From: Enoplosus armatus
Lineage: Eukaryota; Chordata; Actinopteri; Centrarchiformes; Enoplosidae
Length of the DNA: 64,000 bases
Direction: 5' to 3'
Assembly (NCBI RefSeq): GCF_043641665.1
Contig: NC_092196.1
Coordinates: 12,723,192-12,787,191, forward strand
Part shown: in pieces, positions 1-10,427 of the stretch
Layout: each line of letters opens with the position of its first letter
Position numbering within the stretch: the stretch's first letter is position 1
Notes under the pieces: model-generated
What the model was told of the DNA's origin: nothing
The model's database searches: none
What the model saw: the letters and a program-made list of their open reading frames with translations, nothing else
Made by a program: the position numbers and the translations under genes

Positions 1-59
1 TACCTGATCTGATCAATCATCCTCCTGTATGACATTATTAAAGCCACTGGATCAGGTTT

Positions 60-590
60 GGTGTAATAGTCTACAGAGTGAGAGCTTAATGCTAACAGTA
101 GCATGGCAACATACTCACAAAGACAATTTTAACACGCCGATGTTCAGCAGGTATGTTTACCATATTCACCATCTTAGATTAGTGTGATAGCATGCTAACA
201 TTTGCACACAAATAAAAGTACAGCTGAGACTGATGGGAATGTCATTAGTTTTGCAGGTATTTAGTCATTAACCAGTCATAAAGTATTGGACAAATTACAT
301 TTTTGACCTGATGATGGTGCCTGATGAAAGAATTTTTTAGAATTCATCCTGACATGAAAGTTTGTACCAAACTTCATAGCAATCCATCCAATAGTTTTCG
401 AGATGTCTCACTCAAAGCCTCACATGTGAACCTCGTGGCGGTGCTACGATTCATCCTGCGGGGACCATAAATGCTGATAAAAAGCAAATTCATGCCAATC
501 CGAAATCCGACATCAAAGTGTTGGAGCAACCACCTGACCTCCACCAATAGACCGACAGATCGACATTGCCATCCAAAGAGTTGCATGCCT
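60..590 (-). repeat. Interspersed teleost repeat, copy 1 (reverse orientation)
   Basis: This is non-coding DNA of a type I recognise as very common in fish genomes. It has modules such as 'gctgagactgatgggaatg', 'gtattggacaaatt' and 'caatccatccaatagtttt'. A second copy in the opposite orientation lies at about 10575-11095; for example 'gttggatggattgccatg' there is the reverse complement of the module here. The short open frame on the minus strand at 374-586 lies inside the repeat and is not a gene. The superfamily was not determined, and the edges are approximate. Confidence 0.6.
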
Positions 591-1440
591 CTGTTGTGGC
601 TAAAAATAAACCAAAATTGAAAGGATATGTTTTATTGTGGGTATGGCCACACAGAGCCTTGACCCATTGCTAATTTAATTGGCATTAATGTGTCAGTATT
701 AATAGATCAGTGGTTGCTATGTGACCAAGTACAAGTGGAGTGAGGGGTCCCATACCTGCATCAGAGAGTGAGGCAATCTCTTTGCTTTGAACCTGTATCA
801 CAAGGGATTACCGTTCAGGTTTGCACAACACAGTAGGCAGGAAGCTGTTAAAGACAAGGACCAACACTGCCTCCTGACCTCTGACCCTTACATCCTGACC
901 TCTCCTGCAATCTGACATGAGCCCTTGTCTACATGAAAGCTGTCCTGTTGACTCGCCAGGGCTAATTTAGAGTTCCGGTGCCCCCGACCACTGTGAGGAC
1001 AGACAGTCAACATGCTGGCCTCTGGACTTGTGGAGGGAACTTTAGACAATTTGACCTGATACCAAAAGGGAAAGTACCCTTAACTCTTGTTTACACTGGA
1101 CTCCTTCAGGCTTTGTTTTTATCTACACACACGGAGAGAGACAATCTGATGCAAAGCTGTGCTGATGGTCTGATCTCCATCATTGCACAAATTTGACATC
1201 AAAGTCTGGCAGCAGTGTTATTGCAGTGAATATTAGCCCGTCGCCGAGTCTGCTGATGAAGCCCTTTAACAAGTCTAACAAAGGCCAACCTCACACTGTG
1301 CCACCTGCCACCAGCTAAAGAGATTTCGGTCATTACTTGCTCCTTTTTAAATATCATCAAACATCGGCCCTTTCATCATTCCGAGTGCATGACCTTCAAG
1401 TTCACAGCTTCTCTAAGCGTGACTGACAGATCTTGTGAGG
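591..1440. other. Intergenic stretch, no gene seen
   Basis: No exon with family similarity, no RNA gene and no clear repeat is visible here. Short open frames, such as 978-1196 on the plus strand, have no recognisable content and look like chance. Confidence 0.5.
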
Positions 1441-1610
1441 GTCAGTGCTGGAGTATTTTTATATCACCGCTTTTGATGGGGCCTAAAAATAGAGTGCTCC
1501 GCTGACCTCCGGTGCACTCTCAGCGGCTCATTTGGGGTCCACCTCCCCCCGCACACACCCCTTTTGACGTCACCTCGACCGAAACTGCTTCTTTATTTTT
1601 AGACGCTAGC
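1440..1610. promoter_or_regulatory. Candidate cis-regulatory cluster: two MEF2-type sites and a CRE
   Basis: CTAAAAATAG (1483-1492) and TTATTTTTAG (1593-1602) both fit the MEF2 consensus YTAWWWWTAR exactly. A full palindromic CRE, TGACGTCA, lies at 1565-1572. All three fall within 120 bp of otherwise mixed-composition DNA, with no coding exon nearby. Whether this is an enhancer or the promoter of a gene off the window is inference; consensus sites alone are weak evidence. Confidence 0.3.
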
Positions 1611-4600
1611 AAAATTAATTGAATGGTCTTGTTTCGTTGAGTTTGTGCAGTGTTATGTAAGGGGATTACTCTGTTGTTATTGCTTATGCCCTGACCATGT
1701 AGGCCACCACACAGAGGAGAGAGGTGGAGACAGAGAGGAGAGGGGACTTGGGGTGGAAGAGGAGGGTAATGTAGTTAAGGTAGTAGTACAGGGCTCCAGA
1801 AATAACCCAGCTGCGGGCCTAATTGTACATCTCTCTTGCTCCCCTTTCCCTCTTCAGCTGCATGCCAAGGTCTTTGACCTTATCATCCACCTGACTGGTT
1901 CCGGAAGAATCCTTTCCGCCCCCCGTGGCTACCAAAGCCCCGGCCGATACACAGAGCACAGCAGCAGACCATCTTCAGCCTCAGACTAACAGCCAAGCGC
2001 CACAACCAGTTAGGAGTGATCCCAGCAGAGCGCCCAAGTGGCTCAAACTGCCAGGTATGTTCTAATCATCCCCGGCGTGGGCCCCGTGGCTCCTTAACAA
2101 AGCTTAGCCTGAGGACCCCAGGCCCCTCAGAGAGGCCTGGGGCCTCCAGGAAACCTGCATGTCACAGCAGTATATACAGTTGACAGAGATGCTGCCTCTG
2201 TATTTGCATTCTCACACATGCAAGCTTTCTGTAAAACGCATGCACGCCAAACGCCTGCAACTGGGTTTTGTTTGTGTTTTTTTTGACAGCACTGTAAATG
2301 TTTGTAACTTTTCATGTGTGTGTGTGAGTTGCGTGTGGATTATCTGAGAGGAATGCACTCGCTCTGTGTCCCCTGCAGCATTCCTCTATGGTTAGACAGC
2401 TCCATGCCCATGAGGGGGCCACAAGGGCCTCTTGTCTCCTGAGCACTAATGCGTCACAGCCCCAGATCAAGCACAACATGCATGCAAGCACATACATGCA
2501 TACAAACATCCGAGAACAGATGCATGCCATCACATATTTATAATATGTAAGTACTCACAAACGTGTGTCATTGAAATGATGGGGGTAAAAATGGCACTTC
2601 TGGCAGCTGACACCTGAAAAAAGTGCTTGCATCACAGTAGATCTTATTTGTCTTTCCCAGACTCCATACTATCAACCACATGTTTTAACCAGATTCACAA
2701 AAGTACCAGGTCTGTCAGTTAAAAAGAGCAAAGACTTGCAGCATTACTGATGTATGATGATGTATATGGCGCAGTAAATGTTTTTATCCACACATTCATG
2801 GTGAAAGTGTATGCTTTATGTGTCCCATAAGCTTATAAACTTTGATGTAGCTCATACATTTTGGATTTTGCCTGCTTGGATGTTATTACAGCCATCTCAG
2901 AAAGGCCAGCAGTCGAGGAGGGAAATGGGTGTATTATGATCACTTGTCATAGACGGGACCTAGTTTGGGCCTGAGAAGAAAGGAGCTTTGAGATGACAGA
3001 AAGTTGGAGAGATGGGAGATTCTGTGTCATTCTAAGAGGAAAAAAAACAACCATAGACTAGTGAGTGGGGAATTAAGGAGTAAAATCTGACATAATCCTA
3101 ATATACCCTCACAGGGACTCTCAAGACCGATGCAGACGACTCCACCCAAGACAAACATCAACCACCACGATTACTGTTAACACACAGCCTTATCAGACTT
3201 GTGCAGACTTACAGACTTATATTTGTATAAAAATGTATAGTATGCCTAGAGAGGACAGGTGTTCCCAGTGTTTGTTTGTTTTTCAAATAATAACCACTGA
3301 TGCAAACTGTCCAAAGGCCGAGCTTTGCCTCAACACAACTCAATCACACTAATAAAAAAAGGTCTGGCAGTCACTGGTGCTTCTACAAAATCAGTATTGA
3401 TCTCAATGGCTACAATCAGGCAGATATCTTCAAGAATGAAGAGGGCCTTATATCCCATGTGCAGCGCTGTCCAAAGACCAGCCAGAAGGCTGGAGACAGA
3501 TCAGTCTGTCTCCTGGGAAAAGCTTCTCACTCCGGAGCTTCTCCAAAGCGTCTGGACTGGCTGTCGACACTCCCAGCCTTTAATGTATGATCAAGAAAAG
3601 CTTTAACTCATTACTCTCTTCAATGCCCCTCCCCATTCTTGTCCTAACTGCTTTCGTATGTTTAATAATACTGCCTTCAGATGTAATTTGTTCCACTAAG
3701 ATGCATAAGGAGAAAAGTTGTACAGTAGTGCACTTCTTCGCCAGTATGGAGACCTTCCAACAGCTCATGAGAAAAAGAAAATCTGAGACATCCAACAGAA
3801 GAGTTTTTATTTCATCTGCAAGTATTGACAGTTGGAGATATACTTCTACTACTATATCCAAAACTACATCTTTAACAAATGTGTTTCTTACCATGGTATT
3901 AAGTATTGTACTTTTTTTTTTTGCAAGATCATTTGGTGTCATATCTGGTAATAAAAACTGCTGGCAGTATTTCATCTGAGTGAGCAGCTTGTCAAAGCGG
4001 TGGCTCTGCAATGTACGGTGCTACTCAAAACTAGAGGGCAGGACTTGCTGCTATGAATGACTGTAATTATTAACCTAACAAATTATTTACTTCACAAAGA
4101 GTGTTTTTTGTGTGCTAATGGTCCTCATGGCATCATTAAACCAAACATCACTCAACCAAACACACCTTCTCCTGAGGGCTTGCTGTGGTAGTTACTCCTG
4201 GGAAACACAAATCCAGTCTGGGCCCTACTAAAAAGGTGCTGGGTCAAATTCCAGGTGCTGTGTCCTTGAGCTCCTATCTGAGCCTGGACTCTTGAGCCTA
4301 AGTTGCTTCCAGCTGTATATGAGCAGCATTTGTAAGCATAGTGAGTCACCCAAGAGCCACACAAATAAATAGTGAGAGGTGTTGTACAGCTATGCTGACT
4401 CACAGTGAAGATATGTTGGTCAAATACACCACTAGTGGAAAACCATCAGAGGCACTTGGGTTAGAAAACCCCACATTACACTCTCCCTCGCAGGCCCAAC
4501 TTCCCCCTCTGCTGTGATGAAAGGAGAGAAAGCACCTCCGCTACTCGCCTCTTTTGTTTATTTACCTTCAGAATTACACCCTGCTCTTCTTGGACCATGT

Positions 4601-5197
4601 TCCAATGTGTTTTGTTATGTTTCCTTTCAAACAGAATATCTATGCGTGTGGTCTCGGGCCATGTTTGGCTAACACATGCACACATTCGTGCACGCACACT
4701 CCCATTCAACTTTCCCCCTGTGCCAGAGGTCCCCTTTGCCCTCCCCCCCCCCCTCCCCCCCCTCTAACTAAACATCGCAGGACAGCAAAAGGGAACTTCA
4801 AAGTGGCCGGAGGGGGTACTCCTTTTTTCCTGGCACTTGTCATCATCTAAGGGACTGGCTGCTCCCCTTATTACTCTAATTGCTTCCAACTGCTTCAGGA
4901 GGCTTTGATGAAGGGCGCCATGGAGCATGCTGGAAGCACCTGTTGTTGCACAGAGGAGCACAGGTGGGCCTTATTGGTGGTGGCAAGGAGGCATGCGGGC
5001 ACTGCTGTCTTCCACTTAAAAATCAAACAACTCCAATAAATACAGAATGAGTCTTAATCTAAGATTTAAGTGATTATGAAAGTGCAGTTATACAGAAAAT
5101 ATAAGCATCAGTAAAACTAAACGTGTGGGAACTGAAGTTGAAGGATTGAAGAAGGAACACGCAGGCAACACTGGCTCCATCTTGTGGCGTCACTGTG
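1611..5197. other. Intergenic stretch with low-complexity DNA, no gene supported
   Basis: This holds a near-pure C run at 4741-4762 and AT-rich DNA. Positions 3580-4011 are open on both strands (143 aa minus, 130 aa plus), but neither product resembles a family I know and no splice structure supports them. The segment 1861-2050 is GC-richer and ends in a GT donor-like 'gccaggtatg', so a non-coding exon cannot be excluded. The cenpx 3' UTR must occupy part of the right-hand end. Confidence 0.4.
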
Positions 5198-6748
5198 CTA
5201 GAAGTCCAGCAGCTGCATTGGAAAAGAGATGAAAGACGGATTAAAATTGGATTAAAACTTTTAGTGCATGAATGATGCACAGGTGCACCAATTTTATCTT
5301 TCTGTCCAACCAACTTATCTTATTTATATAAAACTATTCCTGTAGGCACTTACTCTCTCATACTGATTGGTTGAGCCACATTCACCAAGACCAAGAATTA
5401 GAATTTGTAGAATTTGTAGAGTTATTAAAATACTCACTCTTTAACTTTAACAACAATATAAAGAATGCTGACTCAGGTACAAGAAGAATAAGTCTGACAA
5501 TCAATACAGGGTCAGTGGTCACATGTACGGCCCTCTACTTGTTCTTATGATTAGCTGTAACACAGGAAGCAGGTGAAATAATGTGTAAAAGTGCATATAA
5601 GCTGCACAGATATGGTATATAGTATAATCATATTATCATATACTATAATCTGAAGGATCCAGAGTGTATATCTCAGAAACAATTCAGAGGTCAGGTGCCA
5701 AACCAGAAGAATACCATTTCCTGAAATGCCTTGCTGGTCTAAGCAACAGATATAGATTACACAGGACACTGGAGCAGCCTTTGCATTGCATGATTCTAGT
5801 TTATGGCTCTTGAATAACACATTAAAACCCTGATTTTGTTGAGCTACGCACCAGCTGAGGTAGGATCTTTTCAAAGTGCTCGATGTCCACTTGTTCACAG
5901 TCCTCAGATTCAGCTTGTTGCTGTGATCTCACAGCGGCCTCTGGAAATGAGACAACAGCTGAAGAGTTTCATCATCAAGCAATCTGTATACAACTGTGAC
6001 CAACACAACTCCTTACCTTGGACAAATACTTTGAGCATCTCTGCCATGAGCAGCGCAGCATCACCACTTACTGGAACAGAGTGAGATTTGTTGAGCCGTA
6101 GAATCACAAATAAAACACAAACAGTTTCGGGGGGGTGACTTATATCCAGACAATATGTATTCCAACTCACGTCTGGTTTTGTCCTCCTTGAAGAAACTAG
6201 ACAAGAGTTTGCTTACTGTGTCCTGTAAAAGAGGAGAACAGAGAACCTTGTAATGTTGTCTACAGTGTATGAACAACACAAAACAGGTGTAAAAATACGT
6301 ATTTCAAGATAACGTATCATTGCTTTTATCTGGCAACCTGCTGATTCTTTCTCCTATGCGGCTTCCTTTTACCAAACTGCCTTTGGAAAAATGACAATTT
6401 AAAGGGCTACAGTCTATCGGCAAAAGTAGTTCATATTATGTCAGAACAGTGAATACAGAGTAAAAATCATTACAAACCGCTCTTACATTCGGCGTACGTA
6501 TATGTTATTGTTAATCCACCGAATAATATTTTAGCGAGGTTTAAAGTGTAATCGTTTGACAGACAAATCAGGAACAATGTATACACTCTGTTAACAGGGT
6601 CAGCGTCAATGCTGAATAGAAGTAAATAATACAATTCAGCGAAAAACAAGACGCAATGTTCGTTTTTATTTAACCACGGGGAAAACACGAGTAAGTATAA
6701 ACAATCTTTTACCTTTTTGAAACTAATTTCTGCGTCCTTCTCCGCCAT
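5198..6748 (-). CDS. cenpx: Centromere protein X (CENP-X / MHF2), histone-fold protein, 5 coding exons
   Basis: Exons in coding order are 6713-6748, 6171-6222, 6017-6070, 5852-5940 and 5198-5212. They sum to 246 bp and give 81 aa, the same length as human CENPX as I know it. The product starts MAEKDAEISFKK. It then reads SKLLSSFFKEDKTR, SGDAALLMAEMLKVFV and EAAVRSQQQAE, and ends VDIEHFEKILPQLLLDF, matching the family histone fold and its conserved tail. The family pairs with CENP-S. It acts in the CENP-T-W-S-X kinetochore complex and, as MHF, in the FANCM/Fanconi anaemia DNA-repair complex in the nucleus. All introns have GT-AG ends. The last coding exon is only 15 bp (LLDF plus stop), but it restores the conserved C-terminus exactly. 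The first ATG of exon 1 is used. The codon split between exons 2 and 3 reads Leu where I recall Val in human, so that one residue is less certain. Confidence 0.93.
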
Positions 6749-6830
6749 GTTGTTGACGCTGTGAGAGAAATTTGGCGCTCTGCGTAGGGATTGGCCATTG
6801 CTCTCTGACGTCATTCTGACGCTCTCCGTC
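6749..6830 (-). promoter_or_regulatory. cenpx promoter region with CCAAT box and CRE
   Basis: Directly upstream of the cenpx ATG, reading on the minus strand, there is a CCAAT box (plus-strand GATTGG at 6789-6794) and a palindromic CRE TGACGTCA at 6806-6813. There is no obvious TATA box. This is typical of a TATA-less housekeeping or cell-cycle promoter. The start site was not determined. Confidence 0.45.
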
Positions 6831-7054
6831 GACGGTACACAAAATTGAACGATTTAGCCTAATATTTTAATTTAACAATTAAAAATATTATTTATAATAA
6901 TATAATTAGATTAAATAGCAATAACGTGAGCGGATCATTTAGGTTATTTTTCACAACGTTTTGCTGAGTGTCATGTAATTTAAACATAACAAATCATGTT
7001 GCGTTCACCAACAGGAGCTAATCCATATTTTAGCACCCCTATGTCTTAGACAAT

Positions 7055-7262
7055 CAGAATCAGCTTTATTGGCCAAGTATATGTACACACATACAAGGAT
7101 GGTTTTAAAGTGTGCTCAATGTACTTGCAGTTCCAAGAACAATTTACAGGGAGATAGATAGAAATAGCCATACAGCTAAAAACAACAACAACAAAAAACA
7201 CACATAGAATAGAATACAACTTTATTATCCAACCAAGGTAGAAAATAAAAATCAGCACAACA
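7055..7262 (-). repeat. LINE-type 3' tails, reverse orientation
   Basis: 'aatcagaatcagctttattggcc' is trimmed here to its key part, 'cagctttattggcc', at about 7062-7080. It is the reversed 3' end of a widespread fish retroelement. A second tail-like piece with 'tacaactttattatcc' lies at about 7214-7230. Both appear 5' truncated. A related copy is at 39812-39990. Confidence 0.5.
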
Positions 7263-7556
7263 AAATAGCATATGTATCACAGCAACTCACCTTAAGGCTA
7301 TATAACAGATAAACAAATAGGTGTAGGCTATGTGTTTAAGACACTTAAAAGTCTTATGTTTTGCCAAGACAAGAGAAGAAGACACTTGAGTTTGAGAATA
7401 TGTATTTATATCCTTGTGTTTTTAGTCTTCAAGGTTATTGTCCCATGATAGAGCCACATCGATTTTTATTAGTTCAGAATCTTTAAATTAATGTAAGCTG
7501 GGTAAACATACATTCATGATTTTAAAGGTAACAAAAAAGTTGCACAGTATTTTTAT

Positions 7557-8353
7557 TTATTCCTCCATCTCATCATCTAACCACTGAGCATCTTCCAGTA
7601 TGTAGCCCAAGCCCATTGAACGGCGCGGTCGAGGCTTAGAAACAACTGCGGCGACCTCCTCCTCTGAATCCTCCTCCATCTGAAAGACAGATTTTTACAG
7701 TCAGCTGATGGAGATGCAGAGAAGCCAATTCACACTTTTAAAATCAACTACTGCCAATCAACATAAAACCAGCTCTGCTCTAACAGAAGGAGAGAAACAC
7801 TGGCATAGACTCACCTTTGGACTAACAACTCGTTTTACTTCCACATAGCCTCCAATGAAATGAGGACCAGCCCATTCTGCTCTGTCTGCTTCATCCTCTG
7901 TAGAAAACCTCACGTAGGCCATTGCCTTATTTTCCCCCGAGTTGGCGCTCTTCTTAATCTGGGATCCATTTCAAAAGATGGGAATTTGTTTAATGAGGTT
8001 AAAAATCTCCTCCAACTTCATAATTTATACAAAAATATATCAACAAAGTATTAATAAAGCAGTCTTTACCTTACAAGCTGTCACGGTGCCCCAGTCTCTA
8101 AAGTAAGCTCGTACATATCCTTCATTTACATATGGATTCAGGTCTTTTATAACCAAGCCATGGTGCTGTTAGATTACATAAAATCATGAGCTTCATGGCA
8201 TATTGTATCTTACATTCAAAAAGATCAAATTAAGTGATGCTCCCTGTAAGTATGAGAGAAATTGTTTACCAGTTCATAATTTTCAGCCAAAGCAGCCATG
8301 TATTTCTTTGGAAGGCTGATGTAAACTCCTTTAGATGCTGTCTTCACTTCCAT
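7557..8353 (-). CDS. Small single-RRM RNA-binding protein, not identified, 4 coding exons
   Basis: Exons in coding order are 8270-8353, 8070-8165, 7815-7958 and 7557-7679, each with exact GT-AG junctions and all in phase 0. They total 447 bp and give 148 aa. Residues about 30-108 form one RRM. RNP2 is LVIKDL and RNP1 is KAMAYVRF. In between is the typical GYVRAYFRDWGTVTACKI segment and after it the EDEADRAEW helix. The N-terminus (MEVKTASKGVYISLPKKYM) and the acidic C-terminus (MEEDSEEEVAAVV, then SKPRPRRSMGLGYILEDAQW and LDDEMEE) lie outside the RRM and match nothing I know. RNA binding is inferred from the intact RNP motifs; target and pathway are unknown. The start is the first ATG after a clean acceptor at 8359, so upstream exons are probably untranslated. 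The stop TAA overlaps AATAAA-like sequence. The gene lies head to tail behind cenpx on the same strand. Confidence 0.82.
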
Positions 8354-8569
8354 GTTATCTGGAAGGGAAGATGAGATGGGAGATGTTTTAACATTGTGAT
8401 GACAACATGATTACGAAAAAAAAAAAATAATAATAATAATACAATATGAGAATATTCTAACAAGGATTTACAAAAAAAAAAGAAGAGTCAAAAGATTGCT
8501 TTACATTAATAGGAACATGGTGATTTACAACATGAGTTTTTTTTAGCAGATGAGGCATGAAATCAAGAA

Positions 8570-8700
8570 CTTACCAGAGGTAATTACTGAGATGTTGATC
8601 AACCCGCTCTTCTTAATAGACCAACTCAAAATTCAGACTAACCTGATGTAGAGTGGGTTCATATAGTGTCCTTCTGTGTCACAACGGGGAAATCTCCTCC
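8570..8700 (-). other. Possible 5' untranslated exon of the RRM gene
   Basis: On the minus strand two good donor-like sites occur here, 'acatcag|gttagt' near 8643 and 'cctctg|gtaagt' near 8577. They precede the acceptor used by the first coding exon. No ATG-led frame links to the RRM protein, so a non-coding first exon is the likely reading. Transcript data would decide which donor is used. Confidence 0.25.
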
Positions 8701-8889
8701 TACTTTTATTTTGAAGTTTCAGGCACAGGTTTGAGTGACTGGTCAAAGAGTTACCCAACTTGTTCAGCAGCCAAGGGGGGGAAAGAATGTTAAAAATATG
8801 TTATTAGGTGATTGTTGACATTATTGAGCGTGTGAAGCTGCAGACTTGATAGCCAGCTCTTTTGACAAGTGCAGCAAGAAGTCAATCAG

Positions 8890-9005
8890 GTTACTTCAGG
8901 CCATCGAGGGTCAAAGGATAGAGGGTCGTATATGCTGTACAGATTGTAAAGCCCCTTGAAGCAAATTTGTGATATTAGGCTCTATGAATCAAATTGACTT
9001 GACTT
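8890..9005 (-). repeat. Interspersed repeat related to the 27900-28120 copy (reverse)
   Basis: 'ctgtacagattgtaaagccc' and 'aaatttgtgatattaggct' are near reverse complements of 'gggcttcacaatctgtac' and 'ctaatatcacaaatttg' at 27929-27968. I recognise this as an abundant fish repeat. The piece is short and truncated. Confidence 0.6.
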
Positions 9006-9389
9006 TTCAGCAACAGCTTAACTTGTTTTAGTTAGTCATATGAGTAATTTGTTGTAGTTACAAGCTTTTTTGTTTTGTTTTAGCCAGTGAAATAGTCACA
9101 AGCCTGAATTCTGCTGTCGGGTTTATAATCAGCACTGCTCCCAGTGGACCACACACACACCGAAATGGACAATTCACGTGTTTCTAAGAATGGTGCAATA
9201 CCCACACCTCTATGTGTAATCAAGTAAAATCCCTTTACTTTTACTCTTATTTTTTTCTTTCTGTGAATTTGTAAATTTGTAAATTTGTAAACTACAGTTG
9301 TTTTCTAGTTTTAGCAGCTTTTTTTTTCATAACAGTCTTTATTGTTTTTTATTTATTATATTTTGATTCTCTACTTATGTTTCTATTGC

Positions 9390-9452
9390 ACTATCCTGTA
9401 TGCTGCTGGAATGATGCAAATTTCCCCAATGAGGGATCAATAAAGGATTATC
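9390..9452 (+). repeat. LINE (L2-like) 3' end fragment
   Basis: The motif 'gatgcaaatttccccaatga', then 'gggatcaataaaggattatc' and a T-rich tail, is the usual 3' terminus of a fish L2-type LINE. It is heavily 5' truncated. The rest of 8360-10427 holds no gene that I can see. Confidence 0.55.
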
Positions 9453-10427
9453 TTTTTTTTTTTTATCCTAGCTCTTATGTGGACTGCACATCTGACAAGA
9501 AATTGGGTTGAATATGTTGCACTTGTATGTATGTATGCATGTCGTATGAGGCTGACATAATATGCGTTAGCACCCTACAACCCTCTCCATTTTGACTTTT
9601 AGATATCTTTTTAAGATAATAGCAGCTAAACCGTTAAACTCATCACTCATCACTCATCTTCTATTCTCAGCATACATCTTGTTCTTAGGAAAACTCTTTG
9701 TTTTGATGCCGTTTAGAGTAAGACATATGCTATGGCAGCCCAGATCTGAAGTAAAAAGAACTGCATGTAAGTGGTGATTATTCATTGTTTGTGTTCAGAT
9801 GAACAAACATGGAGGAATGCTTGCAGTGTTTGGGCCAATCAAATAAAGGCAACAAGGTTTCCAGGTAAGGCGACAGTTGCTGTTTGTCAAATTTGCCAGA
9901 AAGAGGTTTCCTCATTCCAATAACACAGCAGACGCGTTCAAACACATTTATTTTGTCTTTTCATCCAACACGTTCATTATTCATAAACCTTTTAAAATAT
10001 ACATCCTGACATACAATCAGAGCTCTATATATAAATAAATATTATATTATGGTGCTAACAGGCAGCACATTAAGAACTCAAACATTATTGAATATATTTG
10101 AAAATAACACATGTTACTGTTACTGGTTCTGCTTTTGTTTTCATTGTAGCTTGTAGGTGACATCCCTGATGATGTTGGCAACCGTCTCGGCATAGATGAG
10201 ATAATATCAAAGCGGAGATGCTTGTCACTGATGAGATAATATCTATATAGTATGTTGTGAATGTTGTTCAGCCGCAGACTGGATGGGGGAGAAAAGAGGA
10301 AACATTTTTATATGGAAGACAGTGTTCACAAAAATACCTTCTCAGATTATGAGTGAGGTCATTAAAACAGTGAGAAAACATATAGCTACAACCACAAACA
10401 GGATATACAGTATTGAGACTACACACC

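Noticed and set aside
374..586. 70-aa minus-strand frame near the window start
   Set aside because: It lies inside an interspersed repeat that has an inverted copy at 10575-11095.
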